From the NCBI GenBank assembly GCA_029007925.1, contig JAQXIT010000065.1, positions 1 to 43,809 of the forward strand: a stretch of DNA of 43,809 nt, in the 5' to 3' direction. This document shows, piece by piece, positions 17,594-28,122 of the stretch. A model generated the notes under the pieces. That model was not told where the DNA came from. It saw only the letters and a program-made list of their open reading frames with translations, and did not search any database. The position numbers were made by a program, and so were the translations under genes. Positions within the stretch are counted from its first letter, which is position 1, and each line of letters opens with the position of its first letter. Origin of the DNA: Bacillota bacterium. GTDB taxonomy: Bacteria; Bacillota; Clostridia; Oscillospirales; Oscillospiraceae.

Positions 17594-18589
17594 ATGACAA
17601 AAATCATCGTTACGGGGCTGATCGCCTGTGCCCTCAGCGGCCTGATCGGATTCCTGCTGCTGCCCGTGCTGCGGGCGCTGAAGGCGGGACAGTCCGTCCG
17701 GGAAATCGGGCCAACTTGGCACAACTGCAAGGCGGGCACACCGCTGATGGGCGGCCTGATGTTCATTTTCGCGCTGGTGATCTGTCTGCTCATCGCCATC
17801 CCCACCATGGAGGAATATTCGGTTTTTTACGTTCTGGCGCTGAGTCTGTGCTTTGGTTTGGTGGGTTTTCTGGATGATTTCTGCAAGGTGAAATTCAAGC
17901 GGGATCTGGGTCTGACGGCTCTGCAGAAGATGCTGCTGCAGATGGCCGTTTCCGCCATCTATCTGTATGTTCTGTATCGGAAGGGAATTATGACCAGCGC
18001 GCTGCTGATTCCCTTCTTCAATGTGCGCGTTGACATTCATCCGCTGCTGTATATTTTCTTCGCCATGTTTGTCATGGTGGGCTGCGTCAACGCCGTGAAC
18101 CTGACCGACGGCCTGGACGGCCTGTGCGGCTCGGTCACCGTCCCGGTGATGGTCTTTTTCACCGCCGCGGCGGTTCTGCTGGAAAAGACCGATCTGGCGC
18201 TGATGCCTGCCGCGCTGGTGGGCGGCCTGATCGCGTATCTGTTTTACAACTGGCACCCGGCCAAGGTGTTCATGGGCGACACCGGCTCCCTGTTTCTGGG
18301 AGGCGCGGTCTGCGGTCTGGCCTTCGCGCTGGATATGCCGCTGATCCTGATTCTGGTCGGATTCGTGTATATCGTGGAGACCCTGTCCGATATCATTCAG
18401 GTCACCTATTTCAAGGCGACCCACGGAAAACGGTTCTTCAAAATGGCGCCCATCCATCATCACTTTGAAATGTCCGGCTGGAAGGAGACGAAGATCGTGC
18501 TGGTATTCACCGCCGTGTCCGCGCTGATGTGCGTGCTGGCGTGGATCTGGCTGTCCGGCTCCGCTTCCTGCTTTACCATTCTCGACTGA
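17594..18589 (+). CDS. mraY: phospho-N-acetylmuramoyl-pentapeptide transferase
   Basis: GTPLMGGLMF, NAVNLTDGLDGLC, FMGDTGSLFLGG, APIHHHFEMSGW. Confidence 0.97.
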   Translation: MTKIIVTGLIACALSGLIGFLLLPVLRALKAGQSVREIGPTWHNCKAGTPLMGGLMFIFALVICLLIAIPTMEEYSVFYVLALSLCFGLVGFLDDFCKVKFKRDLGLTALQKMLLQMAVSAIYLYVLYRKGIMTSALLIPFFNVRVDIHPLLYIFFAMFVMVGCVNAVNLTDGLDGLCGSVTVPVMVFFTAAAVLLEKTDLALMPAALVGGLIAYLFYNWHPAKVFMGDTGSLFLGGAVCGLAFALDMPLILILVGFVYIVETLSDIIQVTYFKATHGKRFFKMAPIHHHFEMSGWKETKIVLVFTAVSALMCVLAWIWLSGSASCFTILD

Positions 18590-18606
18590 ACCGAAAGGAG
18601 AACCTT

Positions 18607-19773
18607 ATGGCTGCAGGGAAAGCTCTGTATGCCAAAGAGGACCGCCGGCGGCTTCGTGCCGGCGAAGGTGTGGACATCCCGTTTGCGCTGCTGGTGCTTC
18701 TGATGCTGACGGTGGGGCTCATCATGCTCTACAGCGCCAGCTCCGCCCAGAGCGAGTATGACACCGGCTATACCATCTCCACCAAGTACCTGCAGAAGCA
18801 GGCCGTCTGCGCGCTGCTGGGACTGGTCTGCATGGTTGTATTCAGCCGGATCCCGGCGGATTTCTGGTACCGGTTCGCCTGGCCTCTCTACGGCATCAGC
18901 ATCGTCCTGCTGCTGTCGGTGCTGGTGGTGGGGGAGTCCGTCAACGGCGCCAGGCGCTGGATCAACGTGGCGGGCATCCGGTTTCAGCCGTCGGAAATCG
19001 CCAAATTCACGCTGATCGTTCTGTTTGCCCGGCTGACCAGAGGCTTCGGCACCGACGCGAAGAAATTCCGCTACGGCGTTCTGGGTTTCGGCGCCGCGCT
19101 GCTGGGCATTCTGGTGCCGCTGGCCCTGGAAAAGCACCTGTCGGCCATTATGCTTATGGGCATGGTGGCGGTGGTGATGATGTTCGTCGCCGGCACCCAT
19201 CCCAAGTGGCTGCTTCTGGGAGCCGCCGCCGCGGCTGCCTTTGTGCTGGTGTATATCACCTTCATGGGCTACGCGGGCGACCGGGTCACCGCATGGCTCC
19301 ACCCCGAGGAGGATCCCGGGGATACCGGCTATCAGATTCTGCAGTCCCTGTACGCCATCGGTTCCGGGGGGCTGTTCGGACTGGGTTTTGGAAAGTCGAG
19401 GCAGAAATATCTGTATCTGCCCTTTCAATACAACGATTATATTTTCGCCGTGGTCTGTGAGGAACTGGGACTGGTAGGCGCGCTGATGATTATCACGCTT
19501 TTTGCCGCCCTGATCCTTCGGGGGTATTGGATTGCCCTGAAGGCTTCCGACCGGTTTTCCACGGTGCTGGCCGCCGGGCTCGTGACCCTGATCGCCGTTC
19601 AGACCATTCTGAATCTGGGGGTGGTCACCAATCTGCTGCCTTCCACGGGTATCGCCCTGCCGTTTTTCTCCTATGGCGGAACGGCACTGGCGGTGAATCT
19701 GGGGGAGATGGGCGTGGTTCTGAGCATTTCCCGACAGCGCGGCCAGCCAAAAAAACAGGAGGTTCCCGTATGA
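18607..19773 (+). CDS. ftsW: FtsW/RodA/SpoVE family peptidoglycan polymerase
   Basis: SEDS motifs GARRWINVAGIRFQPSEIAKF, LLPSTGIALPFFSYGG. Confidence 0.93.
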   Translation: MAAGKALYAKEDRRRLRAGEGVDIPFALLVLLMLTVGLIMLYSASSAQSEYDTGYTISTKYLQKQAVCALLGLVCMVVFSRIPADFWYRFAWPLYGISIVLLLSVLVVGESVNGARRWINVAGIRFQPSEIAKFTLIVLFARLTRGFGTDAKKFRYGVLGFGAALLGILVPLALEKHLSAIMLMGMVAVVMMFVAGTHPKWLLLGAAAAAAFVLVYITFMGYAGDRVTAWLHPEEDPGDTGYQILQSLYAIGSGGLFGLGFGKSRQKYLYLPFQYNDYIFAVVCEELGLVGALMIITLFAALILRGYWIALKASDRFSTVLAAGLVTLIAVQTILNLGVVTNLLPSTGIALPFFSYGGTALAVNLGEMGVVLSISRQRGQPKKQEVPV

Positions 19774-20900
19774 ACGTGATATTTACGTGCGGAGGCACCG
19801 CCGGGCATATCAATCCCGCCATAGCGGTTGCCAATACACTGAAAGAAAGACACCCGGACTGCAAGATTCTCTTTGTGGGCGCCTCCGGGCATATGGAGGA
19901 GAAGCTGGTTCCCCAGGCAGGCTATGAGCTGAAGTGCCTGACGGTGTCCGGCCTCAGCCGGGGGAAGAATCTGGCGGCGCTGAAGAAGAATATCCATGCC
20001 GTCCGGTGCGTGACCCGGGCGACGGCGGAATGCAAGGAAATTTTCCGGGAATTCCGGCCCGATGTGGTAGTGGGAACCGGCGGCTACGCCAGTTTCCCGG
20101 CGCTTCACGCCGCCCAGATCATGGGCATCCCAACCTGCGTCCACGAGAGCAACGCCGTTCCGGGGCTGACCACCAAAATGGCTGCCGGCAAGGCGGATCG
20201 GGTTCTGGTGTGCTTCGGGGAAAGCCGGGAGCACTACCGTCACCCCGAGAAGGTGGAGATCGTGGGTATGCCCGTTCGCCGGGAGTTTATCTACACCGAC
20301 CGGGCGGAAGCCCGGAAGTCCCTGGGCCTGGGGGAGGAAAAGCTGGTGGTTTCCGCCTTCGGCAGTCAGGGCGCCAAGGTTATGAACGAGGTCATTGCCG
20401 ATATGATGGCGCTGGAGCAGGCCAACGGCTTCCCCTTCCGCCACATTCACGCCACCGGCAGCTTCGGCAGGGAGTGGATGCCCCAGCGGGTCATGGACAA
20501 CGGCGTGGATTATGAAAGCTGTCCCGCGCTGGACATTCGGGAGTACATCTACAATATGCCCACCCTGATGGCGGCGGCGGATCTGGTCATCGGACGCTCC
20601 GGCTCCGGTACCTGCAATGAAATCGCGGCCTCCGGCGTGCCCTGCATTCTGATTCCTTCGCCCAATGTGACCAACAATCATCAGGAAAAGAACGCCAGAG
20701 TTCTGGCGGATCGGGGCGGCGCGGTGCTGATTCCCGAAAAGGAATGCACACCCAAAGCGCTGTACGGGCAGATCATGGAACTGCTGAAGGATGATAAGCG
20801 CCGGGATGCCATGCGGGTTGCCCTGCGGCAGGGTGTGATTCTGGACTCCGCGGAGCGGATCTGCGACATTCTGGAGGAGCTGGCCGCCGGCCGGCGCTGA
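19770..20900 (+). CDS. murG: UDP-GlcNAc--undecaprenyl-PP-MurNAc-pentapeptide GlcNAc transferase
   Basis: FTCGGTAGHINPAIAVA; GRSGSGTCNEIAASGVPCILIPSPNVTNNHQ. Confidence 0.96.
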   Translation: MNVIFTCGGTAGHINPAIAVANTLKERHPDCKILFVGASGHMEEKLVPQAGYELKCLTVSGLSRGKNLAALKKNIHAVRCVTRATAECKEIFREFRPDVVVGTGGYASFPALHAAQIMGIPTCVHESNAVPGLTTKMAAGKADRVLVCFGESREHYRHPEKVEIVGMPVRREFIYTDRAEARKSLGLGEEKLVVSAFGSQGAKVMNEVIADMMALEQANGFPFRHIHATGSFGREWMPQRVMDNGVDYESCPALDIREYIYNMPTLMAAADLVIGRSGSGTCNEIAASGVPCILIPSPNVTNNHQEKNARVLADRGGAVLIPEKECTPKALYGQIMELLKDDKRRDAMRVALRQGVILDSAERICDILEELAAGRR

Positions 20901-20921
20901 CACCCGGGAAAGGGGAAGTAC

Positions 20922-21866
20922 ATGGATACGAAACAAAGAAACGGAAGGAGCCCGGCGGCACCCCAAAAGACAGCCAATCCGCCGAAAAAGCGGAAGCAGC
21001 CTTCCGCCGGCACCTCCAGGCAGCCGGCGCGGGAGCCTGCCCGAATTACGCCGGATGTGGTATATATGCCGCCCAAGCCCTTCAGCCGGAACCGGCTGAT
21101 CCTTCACCTGGTCACCGTCACCGCAGTGGTGGTGGCGCTGCTGCTGGGGCTTTCGGTGTTCTTCAAGGTGCGAACCATTGAGATCTCCGGTACGCAGAAG
21201 TATTCCGCATGGGATATTGAAACCGCTTCCGGCATCGAAAAGGGCGATCATCTGCTGACCTTCAGCCGGGCGAGGGCATCCGGAAAGATCATTTCCGCTC
21301 TGCCGTATGTGAAAAGCGTCCGAATCGGAATAAAACTGCCGGATACGGTAAAAATTGAGATCGTGGAGGTGGAGGTCACCTACGCGGTGAAGGATCAAAC
21401 CGGCCTGTGGTGGCTCATCAGCTCCGAGGGCAAGGTTGTGGAGCAGGCGCCTGTCGGCGGGGAGGGGGATTACACCCAGATTCTCGGCGTGCAGCTTGCC
21501 GCTCCCGCCGTGGGGCAGAACGCCGCGGCCCTTCAGGATCCCCAGCCTGCCACGGACGCCCAAGGGAATCCCGTTCCCGTCACCGTGACCGCAGCAGACC
21601 GGCTGAAAACCGCCCTGGATCTGACGGGCTTCCTGGAGCTCAACGGTATCATCGGCAAGGTGGACAGTGTGGACGTCAACGATCTTTCGGACATCCGGCT
21701 CTGGTATGAGCGGAAGTATCAGGTGACGCTGGGCGGCACCGACCAGCTTGGCTACAAGATCAGCTGCATGAAGGCCGCCGTGGCGCAGCTTGCTTCCTAC
21801 GAGGAAGGATTGCTGGATCTGCGGGATCCGGACAACATTCTGTACACCGGAACCGCAGCGGGCTGA
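20922..21866 (+). CDS. divIB: FtsQ/DivIB-type cell division protein (POTRA)
   Basis: Single TM followed by VRTIEISGTQKYSAWDIETASGIEKGDHLL. Confidence 0.85.
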   Translation: MDTKQRNGRSPAAPQKTANPPKKRKQPSAGTSRQPAREPARITPDVVYMPPKPFSRNRLILHLVTVTAVVVALLLGLSVFFKVRTIEISGTQKYSAWDIETASGIEKGDHLLTFSRARASGKIISALPYVKSVRIGIKLPDTVKIEIVEVEVTYAVKDQTGLWWLISSEGKVVEQAPVGGEGDYTQILGVQLAAPAVGQNAAALQDPQPATDAQGNPVPVTVTAADRLKTALDLTGFLELNGIIGKVDSVDVNDLSDIRLWYERKYQVTLGGTDQLGYKISCMKAAVAQLASYEEGLLDLRDPDNILYTGTAAG

Positions 21867-21916
21867 TTGTTCACAAAATATTTTGCCGAAAATCAGAAAA
21901 AAACAAAAATAAGTTA

Positions 21917-21945
21917 TTGACCAAACGGCATTTTCGGGATAGAAT
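21917..21945 (+). promoter_or_regulatory. promoter of ftsZ
   Basis: TTGACC - 17 - TAGAAT. Confidence 0.75.
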
Positions 21946-22015
21946 ATAGGAGTGCCATTGTAATTTCAAGCGGTGTGGACTCCCTGCCGCGAAACGATAC
22001 ATAGGAGGAGAGCAT

Positions 22016-23074
<1,059 letters not shown>

Positions 23075-23086
23075 GGAATCTGCTGA

Positions 23087-23115
23087 ACATCCCGGGCTTT
23101 GCCCGGGATGTTTTT
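23087..23115 (+). terminator. intrinsic terminator of ftsZ
   Basis: acatcccggg-ctttg-cccgggatgt TTTT. Confidence 0.85.
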
Positions 23116-23128
23116 CGAGGAATGACTT

Positions 23129-23878
23129 ATGGATGCTTATCACAGCTTGGCCGTCAGCTATGACCGGCTGACAAATGATGTGGACTATGCCGGAGTTGTT
23201 CACTTCTACCGCAGAATCCTGGAGCGGGAGGGACTGAAGCCCAGAACCGCCGTGGATCTTGCCTGCGGTACCGGCTCCGTGTCGGTTCTGCTGGCCCGGG
23301 AAGGGCTGCGGGTCACCGGCGTGGATCTGTCGGAGGAAATGCTGACGGTGGCCTGGCAGAAGGCACAGAATCTCCCCAATCCGCCGATGTTCGTGCGGCA
23401 GAAGCTGCAGGAGCTGCAGCTTCCCAGAGGCGTGGATCTGGCGGTCTGTGCGCTGGACAGTCTGGATTACATTCTGGATCCCGCGGACTGCGCCGAAGCC
23501 ATCCGGCGGGTTTATCGGGCGCTGAATCCCGGCGGCATCTTCATCTTCGACGTTAACACCCCCGAAAAGCTCCGGGGCATGGATGGACAGGTATTTCTGG
23601 ATGAGGATGACGACGTCTACTGCGTCTGGCGGGGAGAATTCGACGAAAAAACCAACATCTGCTCCTACGGTATGGATCTGTTCCAGCGGCAGGGAGAGGT
23701 ATGGCTGCGCAGCTTCGAGGAGCACCGGGAGTACGCATACACCCGGCAGCAGCTTCAGACCTATCTGAAGCAGGCGGGCTTTACCCGCATCCGGGTCTAC
23801 GGCGACCGGCATTTGTCCGAACCAACGCCCCGGGATCAGCGGATATATTTCAGCGCGAGAAAGGGTACGATCAAATGA
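23129..23878 (+). CDS. class I SAM-dependent methyltransferase
   Basis: AVDLACGTGSVSVLLAREGLRVTGVDLSEEML. Confidence 0.9.
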   Translation: MDAYHSLAVSYDRLTNDVDYAGVVHFYRRILEREGLKPRTAVDLACGTGSVSVLLAREGLRVTGVDLSEEMLTVAWQKAQNLPNPPMFVRQKLQELQLPRGVDLAVCALDSLDYILDPADCAEAIRRVYRALNPGGIFIFDVNTPEKLRGMDGQVFLDEDDDVYCVWRGEFDEKTNICSYGMDLFQRQGEVWLRSFEEHREYAYTRQQLQTYLKQAGFTRIRVYGDRHLSEPTPRDQRIYFSARKGTIK

Positions 23879-24753
23879 AGGATTATCTGGTCAGAGGCAT
23901 GAGTCTGGACGGTTTCGTGAAGGCTGTGGCTATCCGCTCCACGGAAATGGTGCGGCGGGCGGCCGGAATCCACGGCACCTCCCCCAATGCAACGGCGGCG
24001 TTGGGACGGGCACTGACTGCCTGCTCCATGATGGGCAATTCCCAGAAGGTGGAGGGTGGCTCCATGACCCTGCAGATCCGGGGCGGCGGCCCCATCGGTA
24101 CCATCACCTGCGTGTCCGATGCCGAGGGCAATGTCCGGGGCTGTGTAACGGAGCCCAGGGTACCGCTGGCGGAAAAGTATCCCGGCAAGCTGGACGTGGG
24201 TGCCACGGTGGGAACCGACGGAACCCTGACGGTGATCCGGGATCTGCAGATGAAGGAACCCTATATCGGCACCACAAAGCTGGTCTCCGGTGAGATCGGC
24301 GACGATGTCACCGCTTATTTCGCCCACAGTGAGCAGACCCCCACGGCCTGCGGCCTGGGCGTCCTGGTGGATCGGGATCAGAGCGTTCGGGTGGCCGGCG
24401 GGTACCTGCTGCAGCTTCTTCCCGGTGCCCCGGATGAGGTCATTGATACGCTGGAAAAAGGCATTCAGAAGGCCGGCGCCGTGACCGCCATGCTGGATGC
24501 CGGCCTGACGCCGGAGGATATCCTGGGGCAGGTCTGCGGTGAGCTCGGAGTGACGTTTCTGGAGACCGCCGAGGTCGGCTACAAGTGCTACTGCTCCCGG
24601 GAGCGGGTCACGCGGGCCCTGATCAGTCTGGGTCGGGAGGAACTGACCGAGATCCGGCAGGAGGGAAAAACCTTCCCTGTGGAGTGCCAGTTCTGCGATA
24701 AAACCTACGCTTTTACCCCGGAGGATATTGCGGCGCTCCTGGAAAAAATCTGA
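23875..24753 (+). CDS. hslO: redox-regulated chaperone Hsp33
   Basis: MKDYLVRGMSLDGFVKAVAI...; C-terminal CYC...CQFC zinc motif. Confidence 0.95.
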   Translation: MKDYLVRGMSLDGFVKAVAIRSTEMVRRAAGIHGTSPNATAALGRALTACSMMGNSQKVEGGSMTLQIRGGGPIGTITCVSDAEGNVRGCVTEPRVPLAEKYPGKLDVGATVGTDGTLTVIRDLQMKEPYIGTTKLVSGEIGDDVTAYFAHSEQTPTACGLGVLVDRDQSVRVAGGYLLQLLPGAPDEVIDTLEKGIQKAGAVTAMLDAGLTPEDILGQVCGELGVTFLETAEVGYKCYCSRERVTRALISLGREELTEIRQEGKTFPVECQFCDKTYAFTPEDIAALLEKI

Positions 24754-24768
24754 TTGGGAAAAGAACCA

Positions 24769-24797
24769 TTGACAAAACCGGGAAGCTGTACTAAAAT
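24769..24797 (+). promoter_or_regulatory. promoter of acpP
   Basis: TTGACA - 17 - TAAAAT. Confidence 0.8.
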
Positions 24798-24841
24798 GAA
24801 CGGACAGTAATGCCTAAAAAACATTTTGGAGGGAATCCTGT

Positions 24842-25063
24842 ATGTACGAAAAACTGGTTGCCTTTGCTGCGAAGCAGTTGGAGCTGGATCCGGAGGAGAT
24901 CACTCCCGACAGCACCTTTGAGAGCCTGGGAATCGATTCTCTGGATATCGTGGAAATGATTATGGATCTGGAGTCCGAACTGGGCGTTGAGCTGGATCTG
25001 GAGGATCAGAAGATCACCACCTTCCGGGAACTGTCCGATTTCATCGATTCCAAGGTCAACTGA
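24842..25063 (+). CDS. acpP: acyl carrier protein
   Basis: FESLGIDSLDIVEMIMDLESELGVELD (DSL phosphopantetheine site). Confidence 0.96.
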   Translation: MYEKLVAFAAKQLELDPEEITPDSTFESLGIDSLDIVEMIMDLESELGVELDLEDQKITTFRELSDFIDSKVN

Positions 25064-25100
25064 TTTCAATCGAATAGCCTTGTTGCGGCAGACCGGCTTG

Positions 25101-25383
25101 TAACAAGGTCGCACTAGTCGGGGAGATAGCGGTGCCCTGTAACCCGCAATCCGCTACAGCGGGGACGAACTCCCACACCCGGGCTTGTTTTGAGTACCGT
25201 CCGGACCGCGTAAGTGGTGTTGAAGGACCGGTCTTGCGCAACGGAATCCCGTGAACCATGTCAGGTGGGGAACCAAGCAGCATTAAGCGGATCCTTCCGT
25301 GTGCCGCGAGGTTGCCGTTCCCGAGCCGGCTGCGCCGTCACCGGGTATTCATCAGGCTCAAATGTGGGTGTGCGATCTTGTTA
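25101..25383 (+). ncRNA. ffs: bacterial large-type signal recognition particle RNA
   Basis: gcactagtcggggagatagcggtgccctgtaacccgcaatccgcta (Alu domain); gaaccatgtcaggtggggaaccaagcagcattaag (S domain); terminal helix TAACAAGGTCGCAC / GTGCGATCTTGTTA; upstream of dnaX as in Bacillus. Confidence 0.93.
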
Positions 25384-25430
25384 TGAGCCGGTCATTCCGC
25401 TTTTGTAATGCCATATGGGAGGTGACGTCA

Positions 25431-27044
25431 GTGTATCAGGCTTTATATCGAAAATACCGCCCCCAGACCTTCGACGACGTGTCGGGCCAGCTTGCGGTAA
25501 CCCAGACCCTCAAAACCCAGCTTATCACCGGGAAAATGAGCCACGCGTACCTTTTCACCGGCTCCCGCGGCACCGGAAAGACAAGCTGCGCCAAAATTCT
25601 GGCCAAGGCGGTCAACTGCCTGAACCCACGGGACGGCAACCCCTGCAACTGCTGTGAAGCCTGCCGCAGTATCGATTCCGGCGCCTGCATGGATGTGCTG
25701 GAGATCGACGCCGCCTCCAACAACGGCGTGGACAATGTCCGGGATCTGCGGGACGACGCCGTCTACACGCCCTCTCAGGTGAAAATGCGGGTGTATATCA
25801 TCGATGAGGTGCATATGCTCTCCATCTCCGCCTTCAATGCTCTGCTGAAGATCATCGAGGAGCCGCCGGAGCATCTGTTGTTCATCCTGGCCACCACGGA
25901 GCTGCACAAGGTGCCCGCCACCATCCTGTCCCGCTGCCAGAGATTTGCCTTCCGCAGGCTTTCTCAGGAGGACATCGCCGCAAGGCTTCAGTATGTAGCC
26001 TATCAGGAAAACATCGACCTGGACGATTCCGCTGCCCGTGTGCTGGCGCGGATGGCCGACGGCGGTATGCGTGACGGCCTGAGCCTGCTGGATCAGTGCG
26101 CTTCGGCCACTGTCGGCGAACTTACCGCCGAAAAGGTGTACACCTGCCTCGGCATTGCCGGGGAACGCAGATGCGGGGAGCTGATGGGCTATATCGCCGC
26201 CCACGACACCCGCAAGGCCTTGGGACTGTTCAACAGCCTCTACGCCGAGGGCAAGGATCTGGCGGCGCTGCTGGATGAAATGGCCTGCCTGACCCGGGAT
26301 CTGCTGATTCTGAAAACCGCACCCGACGCGGGCATTGCCATGCTTTCCGGCGTGGTATCCGATTCCGAGACCGCCAAGCTGGCGAAAGCCTTCTCCGGCG
26401 GCGAGCTGACCCACATGATGGAGCGTCTGGAGGAAACCATGGCCGCCTTCACCCGCAGCGACAGCCGCCGGCTGGACGCGGAGCTTTGCATTATCACCCT
26501 CTGCCAGCCGGAGCTGCGGCTGGATGCCGCCGGCCTCAACGCCCGGCTGACCCGGCTGGAGGAGCAGATCAAAAGCGGCAGCTTTTCCGCTTTCCCAGCC
26601 AAGCCCGGGCCGGAGCCAGCACAGCAGGAGGACGATGACCGGCCGCCCTTGCCCGATGACGCGGATGCGCCTCCCGCCTCCGCGGAGGAGGAAACGGCTT
26701 CCGAGGAAGCGCCTATGGGCTTCTGGACGGATCTGGTGGGCTCCATTCGTCAGGAACTTCTACCGCCCACTTCCGGCTTCTTTGTTGCCACCCCCAACGC
26801 CCCCGTACAAGGCGTTCTCCGGGGCAGTCAGGTGGTTCTGAAATGCGCCAACGCCTTTACGCTGGAAATGGTCAACAAACCGGAGATCCTGGCTCTGACC
26901 GCCAGAAAGGCCTCCGCTCTGCTGGGCAGACCCGTCACTGCCGCAGCCGTGGATCAGACCGCCGCACCCGAGGGAAATCCCCGGATGGAAAAGCTGATGC
27001 GCTTCGGCAGGGAACACAGTGATATCGTAAAAATTAAAGAATAA
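25431..27044 (+). CDS. dnaX: DNA polymerase III subunit gamma/tau
   Basis: MYQALYRKYRPQTFDDVSGQ; GSRGTGKTSCAKI; GTG start inferred at 25431. Confidence 0.95.
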   Translation: MYQALYRKYRPQTFDDVSGQLAVTQTLKTQLITGKMSHAYLFTGSRGTGKTSCAKILAKAVNCLNPRDGNPCNCCEACRSIDSGACMDVLEIDAASNNGVDNVRDLRDDAVYTPSQVKMRVYIIDEVHMLSISAFNALLKIIEEPPEHLLFILATTELHKVPATILSRCQRFAFRRLSQEDIAARLQYVAYQENIDLDDSAARVLARMADGGMRDGLSLLDQCASATVGELTAEKVYTCLGIAGERRCGELMGYIAAHDTRKALGLFNSLYAEGKDLAALLDEMACLTRDLLILKTAPDAGIAMLSGVVSDSETAKLAKAFSGGELTHMMERLEETMAAFTRSDSRRLDAELCIITLCQPELRLDAAGLNARLTRLEEQIKSGSFSAFPAKPGPEPAQQEDDDRPPLPDDADAPPASAEEETASEEAPMGFWTDLVGSIRQELLPPTSGFFVATPNAPVQGVLRGSQVVLKCANAFTLEMVNKPEILALTARKASALLGRPVTAAAVDQTAAPEGNPRMEKLMRFGREHSDIVKIKE

Positions 27045-27055
27045 GGAGATATACA

Positions 27056-27400
27056 ATGGCTAAGAATAATTTCCGGGGAATGCCCGGCGGAATGAATCAG
27101 GCTGCTATGATGAAGCAGGCCCAGAAGATGCAGCAGGAGCTGCTGCGGATGCAGGAGGAGCAGGAGAACAAGACCTACACCGCCGCGTCCGGCGGCGGTA
27201 TGGTGTCTGCCTCCGTCAACGGCAAGCATGAGCTGGTAAGCCTGGAGATCAAGCCCGACGCGGTGGATCCCGATGATGTGGAAATGCTTCAGGATATGGT
27301 CATCGCCGCGGTCAACGAGGCCATGCGTGCCGCCGATGCCGACGCTGCCAGCAATATGTCCCGGCTCACCGGCGGCCTGAATCTGGGCGGCCTGTTCTGA
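27056..27400 (+). CDS. YbaB/EbfC nucleoid-associated protein
   Basis: MNQAAMMKQAQKMQQELLRMQEE...; between dnaX and recR. Confidence 0.95.
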   Translation: MAKNNFRGMPGGMNQAAMMKQAQKMQQELLRMQEEQENKTYTAASGGGMVSASVNGKHELVSLEIKPDAVDPDDVEMLQDMVIAAVNEAMRAADADAASNMSRLTGGLNLGGLF

Positions 27401-27409
27401 GGAGGCGCC

Positions 27410-28009
27410 ATGCAGTATTTTCCCGCTGCCCTGCAGGAGCTGGCGGATCAGTTCGCGAGACTGCCCGGCATCGGCGGCAAGACCGCCCAGCGTCTGGCGT
27501 TTCATGTGCTGAGTCTGCCTCCTGAGGAGGCTCAGAGTTTTGCCGATGCCATTGTGGCGGCAAAGAAAACCGTCCATACCTGCCCTGTGTGCCAGAATCT
27601 GACGGATCGGGAGATCTGCCCCATCTGCGACGATGATCTCCGGGACAAAAGCACCATCTGCGTGGTGGCGGAGCCCAGAGACGTCATCGCCATGGAGCGC
27701 AGCCGGGAGTATAACGGTGTGTACCATGTGCTTCACGGTGTCATCTCTCCGCTGAACCATGTGACCCAGGAGGATATCCGGATCAAGGAGCTTCTGCAGC
27801 GGGTAGCCTCCGGAGAGGTTCGGGAGGTCATCATGGCCACCAATCCCGATACCGAGGGCGAAGCCACCGCCATGTATATTTCCCGGCTCCTGCGGCCCAT
27901 GGAGGTCAGGGTGACGCGGTTGGCCTACGGCGTGCCGGTGGGCAGCCAGTTGGAGTACGCCGACGAGGTCACGCTCTCCCGGGCGCTGGAAGGCAGACAG
28001 GAAATGTAA
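27410..28009 (+). CDS. recR: recombination protein RecR
   Basis: LPGIGGKTAQRLAFHVL; C4 zinc finger CPVCQNLTDREICPIC; Toprim ATNPDTEGEATA. Confidence 0.98.
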   Translation: MQYFPAALQELADQFARLPGIGGKTAQRLAFHVLSLPPEEAQSFADAIVAAKKTVHTCPVCQNLTDREICPICDDDLRDKSTICVVAEPRDVIAMERSREYNGVYHVLHGVISPLNHVTQEDIRIKELLQRVASGEVREVIMATNPDTEGEATAMYISRLLRPMEVRVTRLAYGVPVGSQLEYADEVTLSRALEGRQEM

Positions 28010-28022
28010 TTAGAAAAATCTA

Positions 28023-28048
28023 CCGCCCGGGATTTACATCCCGGGCGG
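28023..28048 (+). terminator. strong hairpin after recR (possible terminator, weak T tract)
   Basis: ccgcccggga-tttaca-tcccgggcgg ttgtgtgtt. Confidence 0.55.
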
Positions 28049-28122
28049 TTGTGTGTTATAATAAAAAAAATCGGCGAATTTGGACACGGCCGAAGGAAAG
28101 TCCCGAAAGAAGGAACACAACC

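Noticed and set aside
16103-18463. 786-aa minus-strand ORF opposite murE/murF/mraY (and similar long antisense ORFs at 8415-10319, 12171-13655, 14650-16194, 19671-21563, 21914-23812)
   Set aside because: They lie opposite unmistakable core genes; low-complexity His/Gln/Arg-rich translations with no recognisable motifs are expected from GC-rich codon usage on the complementary strand.
25431-27044. Programmed frameshift in dnaX giving gamma
   Set aside because: No A-rich slippery heptamer seen in the relevant region; the single frame is intact to its stop.
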